64,000 nucleotides of DNA. Source: Salinisphaeraceae bacterium (GTDB lineage Bacteria; Pseudomonadota; Gammaproteobacteria; Nevskiales; Salinisphaeraceae). The translations under genes and the position numbers were made by a program. Shown one piece after another: positions 25,246 to 32,628 of the stretch; within the stretch, counting starts at the first letter, position 1, and every line of letters starts with the position of its first letter. Location: positions 62,001 through 126,000 of the forward strand of contig NYTH01000009.1 of assembly GCA_002683405.1 (NCBI GenBank). The letters are read 5' to 3'. Below the pieces are notes generated by a model. It was not told the DNA's origin, ran no database searches, and saw only the letters and a program-made list of their open reading frames with translations.

Positions 25246-26157
25246 TTATATAAGCTCGCGCCAGGTTGAAGCGTTCAGTTCCGCATGTTCCAGGCCTTCC
25301 GGATGCGGCGGCGTAATTCGAATAGCGGAGTCGGTTCTCTCCAGGTTCTCCGGGAAAACCGCCATGCATCGGTCGCCGCCCCGCGCGGACGGATACATGA
25401 TTCCCTGAAACCCGGCTTCCCTGATCATGGCGCCAAAAATCTGCGGGTTGGAAGGCACGCCGAATTGGCTGGGAAGAAATCGCCAACCTGGGTCGAGCAG
25501 TGTTCTGAAAAGTACTTTTCGATTAAGTACCAGAAGATCGTCCTGTCCATATCCGGCCCTGGCGGCAAGTTTGAGGACATGTTCAGGAAGTTGAAATTCG
25601 CTGATGATTTTTGCAAAGGCCTTTAGCTGTCTTGAATCGTCCAGAATCAGAACCTCTCTTACGTGGCCTTCCAATTGAACAAAGCTGTACGAGCTGTGTG
25701 GCCGTAATGCCAGGTCACGTGCCTCCAGCGGCGAATTCTTTGCGGGTTGGCCGAACTTCTCGAGAAGGGCGGTGCGATGGCTGGTGGCGGCGTACAGCGC
25801 TGGGAAATTTGCCGCCGAAGACTGGTCACAATCTCGGCCAATGTTGAATCGCCCTCCGCCGATCAGGCTGCCGCGAGATGACAGCGGGGCCATGGAGTAC
25901 TGATAGTCGACGATTCGGCAGAAGGCAGCGAGATCCACATTGCGCACCGAATGCGACGCAAGAGCCTCAATCAGTTCACTCTTACGGCTCTGCCTGATGG
26001 CCTCCAGTACGTGGTAGCGAACGATCTCGAAATCATTGACTAGCCGGCCCATCTCCTTCCAGGAGTCGACATCGGCTTCTGTGAACTGGTCGAGCAGGTA
26101 CTGAGTGCGTGCTTCCTGCTGGGGAATCTGTCTATGACGTCGATGTTTCTTCGACAT
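25246..26157 (-). CDS. RES-domain toxin (NAD+-depleting type) of a Xre/RES module
   Basis: This 303-residue protein has a C-terminal half reading as a RES domain: G-G-G-R-F-N-I-G (Arg, about 100-107), A-L-Y-A-A-T-S-H-R-T-A-L-L-E (Glu, about 121-134) and M-Y-P-S-A-R-G-G (Ser, about 260). Characterised RES toxins (MbcT, ParT) degrade NAD+ by phosphorolysis or act as ADP-ribosyltransferases. The first ~95 residues are basic and helical and are not part of the core domain, making this longer than many relatives. It overlaps the antitoxin gene by 26 bases. The gene looks whole. Confidence 0.8.
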   Translation of the reverse strand: MSKKHRRHRQIPQQEARTQYLLDQFTEADVDSWKEMGRLVNDFEIVRYHVLEAIRQSRKSELIEALASHSVRNVDLAAFCRIVDYQYSMAPLSSRGSLIGGGRFNIGRDCDQSSAANFPALYAATSHRTALLEKFGQPAKNSPLEARDLALRPHSSYSFVQLEGHVREVLILDDSRQLKAFAKIISEFQLPEHVLKLAARAGYGQDDLLVLNRKVLFRTLLDPGWRFLPSQFGVPSNPQIFGAMIREAGFQGIMYPSARGGDRCMAVFPENLERTDSAIRITPPHPEGLEHAELNASTWRELI

Positions 26158-26548
26158 GTGGTGCGTTCTCGGCCCGGGCTTCCTGCACGTACCGCAAGAG
26201 CCTCTCGTAGCGGCCCAGGCGAATCATGTCTCTGGGCCTGACGTAACCCAGCATGGGATTGGCGGTATGAAACCAAAGTTGGGTTCTTTGCGGGTCGCCG
26301 TCAAAGAACTCCGCAACCAGAGAGCAGATATTAGCTATCTGATCCAGTCTAAGGGCCAGCTGCCTGGGGATTTTCTTGTCCAGCCGTACAGTGGCCTCAC
26401 TCACGCCGGCAATCTTCGACAAGTCATTCTTGTCAAAGTCGAGGAAGTGAGAAACGCTTTTGTAATCAAACCCTTTACTCGACTTGAAATCGAGCGGATC
26501 GGATGTGCTGATGGAATTGAAGAGTGTCGACACAGTTGCCTCCGACAC
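26132..26548 (-). CDS. Xre/MbcA/ParS-type antitoxin with DUF2384 domain
   Basis: This 138-residue protein has an N-terminal Xre-like helix-turn-helix region (L-S-K-I-A-G-V-S-E-A-T-V, about 43-54) for operator binding. The C-terminal toxin-binding DUF2384 segment is L-W-F-H-T-A-N-P-M-L-G-Y-V-R-P-R-D-M-I-R (about 91-110). Antitoxins of this family sit directly upstream of RES toxins and block the active site. Its end overlaps the toxin start by 26 bases, giving coupled translation. Confidence 0.88.
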   Translation of the reverse strand: MSEATVSTLFNSISTSDPLDFKSSKGFDYKSVSHFLDFDKNDLSKIAGVSEATVRLDKKIPRQLALRLDQIANICSLVAEFFDGDPQRTQLWFHTANPMLGYVRPRDMIRLGRYERLLRYVQEARAENAPHVEETSTS

Positions 26549-26593
26549 GTGGCGCTACAGGTTATTCCTGTTATCGGCCGAATGCAAACCGAA

Positions 26594-26613
26594 ATTTAAC
26601 CACATTTAAACCA
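26594..26613 (-). promoter_or_regulatory. Direct repeats upstream of the Xre/RES module, probable operator
   Basis: On the minus strand TGGTTTAAAT is followed one base later by TGGTTAAAT, starting 46 bases before the antitoxin ATG in an AT-rich promoter region. Tandem repeats here suit cooperative binding of the Xre-type antitoxin. No experimental support is visible. Confidence 0.45.
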
Positions 26614-26725
26614 ATATGGACTCTCGACCAGAGCGTGTCTGGTCCGGGCGTACGCGTGGTGAAACGCGCGGCCGGCCACGATCAATCCAGTCATCCCGGC
26701 CTGAAATGCTTGATCAGCATCACGT

Positions 26726-27490
26726 TCAGCGCAGGCTGAAGTTGATCGGCACCGTCAGCGCGAGCTTCTGAATGCTCATGTTGTCCGGCATGGCGGGCAT
26801 GGGGTCGGCTCGCCTGATCAGGTCTTCCACGGCACCATCGAGCACCCGGTGGCCGGCGCTTTCGCGCAGTTCCCATTCCAGCACCTTGCCGTCGCGGTCA
26901 ATCACGAAGTAGAGCAGGGCCGTGCCCTGCAGGCCCAGCCGGCGTGCGCGGCGCGGATAGTCCTTGTGCCGGGCCAGCCAGGCCGACAGCGTGGCCCGGT
27001 AGTCGGGTGTGGTATCGGCAATACCGCCGGTACTGCCGCGCTGGACCTTCGGCGCCTGCTGCGGCGTGGGGTCGGTGGCCTGTTTCGCCGCCGGCGGGTT
27101 GGGCGGCGGAGGAGCGGGTGCCGGCGCGGGCGCGGGGTCCGGGTCGGAGACCGGACTGGACAGCGGCTCCGGGTCCGGCTGCGGAATGGGTTCGGGCTCC
27201 GGTTCGGGTTCTGGCCGGGGCTTGGGCTTGGGCGTGGGTTTAGGCTTGGGCTGTGGCTCGGGTTCCGGTTCCGGCTGAGGTTCGGGCTCGGGCTGAGGTG
27301 CCGGTTCCTCGGCGGGCTCCGGGGCCGGTTCGGGTGCGGGCGCGGGTGCCAGGGCAATACGGATGGCCTGCGTGCCCGGGTCTTCGGCCGGTTGGGGGTC
27401 CAGCACATTCAGCCGCAGCAGCAGCGCGGCGTGGACCGCCAGCGCCACGCCCAGGACGATCGCCCAGTGCCGTTTTCCGGTGCTGACCAT
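26726..27490 (-). CDS. tonB: TonB energy transducer
   Basis: The 254-residue TonB has an N-terminal membrane anchor (about 9-27). A long Pro-Glu/Pro-Lys periplasm-spanning region follows (about 34-135), with repeated PEPEP and PKPKP units. The C-terminal TonB domain (about 165-254) contains Y-P-R-R-A-R-R-L-G-L-Q-G-T and ends in the A-L-T-V-P-I-N-F strand. It carries proton-motive energy from ExbB/ExbD to outer-membrane receptors. It is the last gene of exbB-exbD-exbD-tonB and overlaps the preceding exbD stop by one base. It presumably serves the two receptors in this window. Confidence 0.93.
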   Translation of the reverse strand: MVSTGKRHWAIVLGVALAVHAALLLRLNVLDPQPAEDPGTQAIRIALAPAPAPEPAPEPAEEPAPQPEPEPQPEPEPEPQPKPKPTPKPKPRPEPEPEPEPIPQPDPEPLSSPVSDPDPAPAPAPAPPPPNPPAAKQATDPTPQQAPKVQRGSTGGIADTTPDYRATLSAWLARHKDYPRRARRLGLQGTALLYFVIDRDGKVLEWELRESAGHRVLDGAVEDLIRRADPMPAMPDNMSIQKLALTVPINFSLR

Positions 27491-27888
27491 CAGGGGTTTG
27501 GCGTGGTCAGCAGTCGAACTTCGGCCACGCCCGCGCGGCGCAGATCGGGCAGCAGCGCGGTGAAATCAGCGGCCGCAAGCTCGCCGTCGGCCTTGATCCA
27601 GAGCGGCCGCGCCTCGTCGTGATTCTCCTGCAGCCAGGCGACAACCTCTTCGGTGCTCAGGGTCTTGCCGGCCAGCGCCAGCCGGCCGTCCGCCGCCACC
27701 GCCAGAAAGATGTTTTCGCGCTCGGCCGATTCCGCGTGCGTGGTGCTGGGCGGCTCGAGCGGGAAGGGCTCTTTCGGGCGGATGACGCCGGCCACCATGA
27801 AGAAGATGAGCAGCAGGAAGACGATATTGATCAACGGCAGGACGTTGTCTTCCATGTCGCGCTTGTGGCGAGGCAGAGGGACCAGCAC
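27490..27888 (-). CDS. exbD: ExbD/TolR-family biopolymer transport protein (second copy)
   Basis: The 132-residue protein has a single membrane helix with the essential Asp replaced in context as L-P-L-I-N-I-V-F-L-L-L-I-F-F-M (about 17-31). At the position where ExbD normally has Asp (P-L-I-D) this copy shows Asn. It has a periplasmic domain of about 90 residues. The Asn suggests it may not carry protons itself and could work with the adjacent ExbD paralogue. It sits 2 bases after that paralogue and overlaps tonB by one base. Confidence 0.85.
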   Translation of the reverse strand: MLVPLPRHKRDMEDNVLPLINIVFLLLIFFMVAGVIRPKEPFPLEPPSTTHAESAERENIFLAVAADGRLALAGKTLSTEEVVAWLQENHDEARPLWIKADGELAAADFTALLPDLRRAGVAEVRLLTTPNP

Positions 27889-27890
27889 GG

Positions 27891-28283
27891 CTAGCGGCCC
27901 TCGCCCAGGGCCACGGCCGTCAGACCGGCGCCGGCCAGGCTGTCCAGCGCCGCGACCGTGGGGTCAAGCCGGGTGTCAGGGGCAGGGCTGACGACCACGC
28001 CGCTGATCTCGCCGGCGCGCTGTCGCTGCATCAGTTGTTCGGCCAGTTCGGCTGCCGCATAGCGCTGGTCCTCGAACAGCAGCGCACCGTCCGGCAGTAC
28101 GCTGATGCGCGCCGGCGGTTCGTCGTCGCTGGGCTCGGACGACACGCCCGTGGCCACGGTCACTTCGCGCCAGTCCGTCAGGCTGGACGCCAGCATGAAG
28201 AACACCAGCAGTATGAACACCACGTCGATGAGCGGCGTCAGGCTGATCTTGTGCTTGCGGCGTGGGCGAACCTCAATGTGCAT
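27891..28283 (-). CDS. exbD: ExbD/TolR-family biopolymer transport protein (first copy)
   Basis: This 130-residue protein has the canonical membrane-helix motif L-T-P-L-I-D-V-V-F-I-L-L-V-F-F-M (about 15-30), with Asp20 for proton translocation, followed by a periplasmic domain. It overlaps the end of exbB by 11 bases, so ExbB and this ExbD are probably made in step. It is the more conventional of the two ExbD paralogues. Confidence 0.92.
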   Translation of the reverse strand: MHIEVRPRRKHKISLTPLIDVVFILLVFFMLASSLTDWREVTVATGVSSEPSDDEPPARISVLPDGALLFEDQRYAAAELAEQLMQRQRAGEISGVVVSPAPDTRLDPTVAALDSLAGAGLTAVALGEGR

Positions 28284-28971
28284 GGGCGGCGGTGGTCTCT
28301 GCGTTCTCGCCGCCGGCAGCGGCCGGCGTGGCGCCGGCGGCGCCGGTGAACACGCGGGTCAGCGCGTCCTGCATGTCTTCGTGCAGTCGCTCCACCCCGC
28401 GCTCCAGCCAGTTGAGGGCGGCCACGGCCGGGATGGCAACCGTCAGCCCCGCCGCGGTGGTCAGCAGAGCTTCCCAGATACCGCCGGACAGCAGCGCCGC
28501 GTCCACCTGGGAGCCGGCCGATTCCATGGCCTGAAACGCCTCGATCATGCCCAGCACCGTGCCCAGCAGACCGAGCAGGGGCGACAGTGAGCCGATAACC
28601 TCCAGCGGTCGGAAATAGTTGCGCAGCGCTGCCAGTCGACTGGCAGCGACGCGTGCGGCTTCCTCGCGCACCCGGTGCTCCTCGGCGCCAGCGCGCAGAC
28701 CGGCCATGGCCACCCGCACGGCTTCGGCAACCGGATGGTCGTGACCCTCCAGCCTCGCCTGGGCATCGCCCTGACGCCCGTCCTGCCAGTTCTGCAGGGC
28801 TTCTTCAACGCCGCCGCGACGCCAGATGCCCGACACGCTGAACTGCCACAGCTTGAGCAGGATGATGGCCAGGCCCAGGACCGACATGGCGGCCAGCACG
28901 AGCATGACCGGTCCGCCCATGGCGATGAGGTCGGCGGTGGCGGACAGATTCAATGAGGCGTTTTCGCCCAT
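28273..28971 (-). CDS. exbB: ExbB / MotA-TolQ-ExbB proton channel protein
   Basis: The 232-residue inner-membrane protein has three helices: about 14-36, then after a cytoplasmic domain about 120-142 (L-G-L-L-G-T-V-L-G-M-I) and 158-178 (A-L-L-T-T-A-A-G-L-T-V-A-I-P). The last two contain the channel-lining Thr and Pro residues typical of ExbB. It is the first gene of the exbB-exbD-exbD-tonB operon, with a candidate Fur box 77 bp upstream. Confidence 0.93.
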   Translation of the reverse strand: MGENASLNLSATADLIAMGGPVMLVLAAMSVLGLAIILLKLWQFSVSGIWRRGGVEEALQNWQDGRQGDAQARLEGHDHPVAEAVRVAMAGLRAGAEEHRVREEAARVAASRLAALRNYFRPLEVIGSLSPLLGLLGTVLGMIEAFQAMESAGSQVDAALLSGGIWEALLTTAAGLTVAIPAVAALNWLERGVERLHEDMQDALTRVFTGAAGATPAAAGGENAETTAAHAH

Positions 28972-29047
28972 GGCGTGCTCCGGTCGGCAACGAGAAGTGA
29001 AGGCTGTTTTTGCAGGCCGCGCATTATCCGCGAAATGAGAAGTAAAT

Positions 29048-29066
29048 GCGAATGATTCAGATTAAC
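29048..29066. promoter_or_regulatory. Candidate Fur box upstream of exbB
   Basis: By my alignment 12 of 19 bases match the Fur consensus (core GAATGATTCAGATT). It lies 77 bp upstream of exbB, in the gap between the end of the PepSY gene and exbB, which fits iron repression of the energy-transducing operon. Confidence 0.5.
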
Positions 29067-29095
29067 CAAGCGTCCGACGCAAGCTCAAACCGAGG

Positions 29096-30214
29096 TCAGC
29101 TTGGCGACGACGCCGATCGACGCAAGGGTGCTCTGCCTGCCTTCCGCTTGCGCCACCAGAGCCAGCCGCCCGTGATCAGCAGCGCCAGCGGCAGCAGGCC
29201 CGTCGCCAGCACCAGCAGCCGACCGGGCAGCCCGAAGGCCTCGCCGATATGCAGGGGATACTTGAAATCGGCGATGCGCAGGCCGGTGCCCGCCTCACGC
29301 CAGCTGTGGCTGTGCAGCACCTCGGCAGTACGTGGGTCCACGGCAACGAAGCTGCGTCCGTTGGGGTGGCTGTTGTCGGGAAAACGCTGGCGCACGATCA
29401 CCGGCAAGTTGGCCGACTCGGGCAGGCTGATCGACACCGGCCGCGCGTCGGGCAGCGCCGCGTCACCAGCCTGAACCAGCACCGACAGCGGCTGACGGGG
29501 TCGGAGATCTGTCGGGGCAGGCAGCGACGCGGGCAGGGCCAGATCGGGCCCACCGAAAACGTGGAGGAGTGCGCTGGTCGTGGGCCCATGGAAGACGAGC
29601 ATCAGGCCGGTGATGATGGGTACCAGCAGCAGGGGCAGCGTCAGCGCGCCGCCCACCGAATGCAGGTCCGCCAGCCGGGCCCGCGGGCCGGCGCTCCAGC
29701 GCACCCGCAGGGCGCGCGCCAGCCCGCCCCGACGTGGCCACCATAGCCACAGCCCGATGAGCAGCGCCGCAAGTAGCGCCAGCGCCAGCACGCCCGCGAT
29801 TGTTTCACCGGTTTCGCCGGCCAGCAGGTGGACATGCAGGTCCCAGACCACGCCCATGACGCCGCCGTACAGCGCCCGCTCACCCAGTCGCGTTCCGGAG
29901 GTCGGGTCAATAAAGACCTCGGTGACCGGCGCGCCGGCCAGCCGCGCCGACAGCGGGTCGCCGGCGGCGCGGGGCAGCCGGAAGGACTGGACAACCCGGT
30001 CCGGGTAGGCCTGCGCCAGCATGGCGTCGGCCCGGTCGAGATAAGCAAGGCTATCTGGCAGCGCCGACGCAGCCGGGCGCAGCGACGGCGCCAGTTGATG
30101 ATCGATGGCGTCGCTGAATACCAGCAGACTGCCGCTCAGCCCGGCCACGGTGGCCCACAGGCCGACCGTGAATCCGAGCCAGCGGTGCAGCCGGCGCAGC
30201 GCGGCGCGTGCCAT
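29096..30214 (-). CDS. PepSY-associated TM protein
   Basis: This 372-residue inner-membrane protein has the first helix R-R-L-H-R-W-L-G-F-T-V-G-L (about 8-20 into the membrane), a conserved W-D-L-H-V-H-L-L-A-G (about 123-132), a third helix (about 190-215) and F-K-Y-P-L-H-I-G-E-A-F-G-L-P-G-R near the C-terminal helix (about 318-345). The H-x-G and D-L-H motifs are typical of the PepSY_TM family associated with ferric-siderophore use. It lies 9 bases after the stop of the receptor gene upstream of it, clearly in the same operon. The exact chemistry is not known. Confidence 0.85.
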   Translation of the reverse strand: MARAALRRLHRWLGFTVGLWATVAGLSGSLLVFSDAIDHQLAPSLRPAASALPDSLAYLDRADAMLAQAYPDRVVQSFRLPRAAGDPLSARLAGAPVTEVFIDPTSGTRLGERALYGGVMGVVWDLHVHLLAGETGETIAGVLALALLAALLIGLWLWWPRRGGLARALRVRWSAGPRARLADLHSVGGALTLPLLLVPIITGLMLVFHGPTTSALLHVFGGPDLALPASLPAPTDLRPRQPLSVLVQAGDAALPDARPVSISLPESANLPVIVRQRFPDNSHPNGRSFVAVDPRTAEVLHSHSWREAGTGLRIADFKYPLHIGEAFGLPGRLLVLATGLLPLALLITGGWLWWRKRKAGRAPLRRSASSPS

Positions 30215-30223
30215 GACGCCGGG

Positions 30224-32410
30224 TCAGAAGCCGGTTTCGAAACTGGCGATAATGGTGCGGCCCCGTCCGGCGAAATAGCGTTCGTCCAGCGTGGAGGCGG
30301 CCTGCGAGAAGTAGGTGATGTACTGCTCGTCCAGCAGGTTTTCCAGGCCCAGCCGGTAGGTGCCGTCTTCGGTGCGCTTGGCCAGGCTCAGGTCCACCAG
30401 GGTGTAGCCGTCGAAGTCATAGCCGGGCACTGCGGCCGTGCCGCCGAAATCGCGCGGGAACAGTCGGGACACCTGCAGCCGGCCGTCCACCGGCAGGAAA
30501 TCCATGGCCTGCCACTGGACGTACAGGTTCAGCCGGTCCGGATTGATGTTGTTGCCGTCCAGATCGGTATCGACCGAGCCGTCGTTGTCGGAATCGTATT
30601 CGCCGTTGATGTAGGAATACAGCAGGCCCACCTGCGTGCGACTGCTCAGGTCGCGCTGGGCGGACAGCTCGAAACCGTCGATCTCCGTGCGCTCGCGCCG
30701 TACCTGGAAAATGCCGCCCACGTTCTCCAGACGGGCGCCCAGGTCGGATTCCGACCAGAAATACGCGGCATGAACACGCCAGTTGAGGCTGCGATAGTCC
30801 AGCCCGATTTCCTCGTTGTCCGAGATGACCGGCTCCAGGTTGAGCAGGCTGTCCACGCTTTGCCCGGGCGTGCTCACGCCGCGCAGCACGCGACCGACGT
30901 CCGGCATGGTGAAGCCCTCGGAGTAGGAGGCGTACAGCGACAACTCATCGGTGAGGTCGAACACCACGCCGACGTTCGGCAGCACTTCGTCGAAGTCCGG
31001 GTTGCCGCCCTCCACCGACACACCGCCCGCGCCGGCGATAGTGGTGAAATCGTCGGCCTGCAGCTCGGCCCGCTCATAGCGCACGCCGCCGCTGATCAGC
31101 ATCCGGCCTTCCAGCAGCAGCTGATTGAGCTGCAGGAAGGGCGCGATATTCTCGAATGTGGTGCGTGGCACCCATTCGCGACCGGTCTGGGCCAGCACCT
31201 GGGTGGTCTCGTCCTCCAGATAATCCACGCCGATGGTGGCGGTGAGGTCGGGCACGAACAGCTCGGCGTAGCTGTAGCTGAGCTTCAGCCCACGCTTTTC
31301 CGACTGGTTTTCCGACTGGTCGTACAGCGTGCCGTCCGGCGCGATGGTCGGGTCCTGGAACGTGGCAAAGGTGCCGCCGCCGTACAGCGCCGCGAAATCC
31401 TGATAGAACGCCTGGGCCCGGAAGCGGCCACGCGCCAGATCATCGTGGCGGTAGTCCAGCGACACGGTGGTCACGTCGTTGGTGGCCGGGTCGCCGCCGG
31501 GATCGCCGCGCTCCGAGGTGGCCGGCTCTTCGGCCGCCCGGTTGCCCGGCACCACGTTGTAGTCGCCGTTACCCCGCAGCCGGTAGTCGTTGACCATCAG
31601 CTGCACGCGCTGGGCGGGCGAAATGCGGTAGCCGGTCTTGATAAACAGGTCGCGGCTTTTCGAATCGGCCAGGTCGCCCTGGGTGGGGTCGACGCCCACG
31701 GGGTTGTCGTCGCCGTCGAAATACAGCTCGCGGACCTGGTAGGTCGCGCCCAGCGTCAGGTCGGTCTGGCCGAACTGGCGACCGGTCATCAGCACGCCCT
31801 TGTAGCCGAAACCGTCGCTGTCAAAATCGTCGGCCGCGTTGACGCGGAATCGGCCGAAGTGATTCCAGCGTTCGGATTGCGCCAGATCGCGCGTCTGCAG
31901 GTTGATGATGCCGCCGGCGGCGCCCAGGCCCTGGATGGCGCTGGACCCGTTGACCACCTCGATGCGCTCCAGCAGATCGGGGTCAATCGTGTGGGCATCG
32001 CGCGATCCGTCGCGCAGCGGGTTGCTCTGCGGCACGCCGTCGATCAGGTAAAGCGGGCTGCGGCCGCGCAGGCTTTCACCGGCGCTGGTGAGCTTTTCCC
32101 GCCCGGGCGAGAAGTTCGGCACCGTGTTGGCCAGGATCGCGGAAAGATCGTCAGTGACGGCCTGCTGCGTATCCAGCGCTTCCTGATCAATGATCGTAAC
32201 GGTGTTCGGCACCGACCCCTTGGACTGCGGCACGCGGAGCGCCTCGATTTCCACGGCCTCCATATCGAGCATGGCGGGCGCCTGGTCCGTCTCGTCCTGC
32301 GTCTGGGCGAACAGCATGGCGGGGCTGGCGGCGGCCAGGCCATTGAGGGCGGCGGCGACCAGCACGGTCGCACGGCGAGCGCGCCGGCGCGGCGCGATGG
32401 AATGAATCAT
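30224..32410 (-). CDS. TonB-dependent outer-membrane receptor
   Basis: This 728-residue receptor without an STN domain has a signal peptide of about 37 residues. The TonB-box/plug region includes E-A-L-R-V-P-Q-S and P-N-T-V-T-I-I-D-Q-E-A-L (about 55-80), then S-L-R-G-R-S-P-L-Y-L-I-D-G-V-P (about 125-139). The barrel ends in I-I-A-S-F-E-T-G-F with terminal Phe. The substrate is probably a ferric siderophore, given the PepSY partner downstream and the Fur-like box upstream, but heme or another chelate cannot be excluded. A run of D-x-D-x-D-G near residue 595 is an acidic extracellular loop. Confidence 0.9.
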   Translation of the reverse strand: MIHSIAPRRRARRATVLVAAALNGLAAASPAMLFAQTQDETDQAPAMLDMEAVEIEALRVPQSKGSVPNTVTIIDQEALDTQQAVTDDLSAILANTVPNFSPGREKLTSAGESLRGRSPLYLIDGVPQSNPLRDGSRDAHTIDPDLLERIEVVNGSSAIQGLGAAGGIINLQTRDLAQSERWNHFGRFRVNAADDFDSDGFGYKGVLMTGRQFGQTDLTLGATYQVRELYFDGDDNPVGVDPTQGDLADSKSRDLFIKTGYRISPAQRVQLMVNDYRLRGNGDYNVVPGNRAAEEPATSERGDPGGDPATNDVTTVSLDYRHDDLARGRFRAQAFYQDFAALYGGGTFATFQDPTIAPDGTLYDQSENQSEKRGLKLSYSYAELFVPDLTATIGVDYLEDETTQVLAQTGREWVPRTTFENIAPFLQLNQLLLEGRMLISGGVRYERAELQADDFTTIAGAGGVSVEGGNPDFDEVLPNVGVVFDLTDELSLYASYSEGFTMPDVGRVLRGVSTPGQSVDSLLNLEPVISDNEEIGLDYRSLNWRVHAAYFWSESDLGARLENVGGIFQVRRERTEIDGFELSAQRDLSSRTQVGLLYSYINGEYDSDNDGSVDTDLDGNNINPDRLNLYVQWQAMDFLPVDGRLQVSRLFPRDFGGTAAVPGYDFDGYTLVDLSLAKRTEDGTYRLGLENLLDEQYITYFSQAASTLDERYFAGRGRTIIASFETGF

Positions 32411-32512
32411 CGAATGTCTCCCTGTGACATGGTTCGGCCAGTGCCCATTGCCCCGGTCGCCGATTCTGGGGTGGCGGCTTGCGGGCTGGGCAGGTTGGCG
32501 GGTCTGATTTTA

Positions 32513-32531
32513 AATAGAAACGATTCCTATT
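32513..32531. promoter_or_regulatory. Candidate Fur box upstream of the second receptor
   Basis: AATAGAAA-CGA-TTCCTATT is an inverted repeat with 7 of 8 arm bases paired, about 103 bp before the receptor start in an AT-rich patch. It is only a moderate match to the classical consensus (9 of 19) but has the right symmetry. Confidence 0.4.
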
Positions 32532-32628
32532 AGCAATTATATCCAGACTGGATCTGTCGCCATGCCACGGCGGACCCGCGCTGCGTTCACGTAGAGTGGG
32601 ACGTGAAATCGACCTGGGGGGCGCAGGT

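Noticed and set aside
27090-27390. Short repeated units resembling a tandem repeat or CRISPR-like array
   Set aside because: They encode the Pro-Glu/Pro-Lys spacer of TonB; there is no repeat-spacer structure.
29828-32533. 901-codon plus-strand open frame opposite the PepSY and receptor genes
   Set aside because: Same shadow effect; it spans two genes that have clear family motifs on the minus strand.
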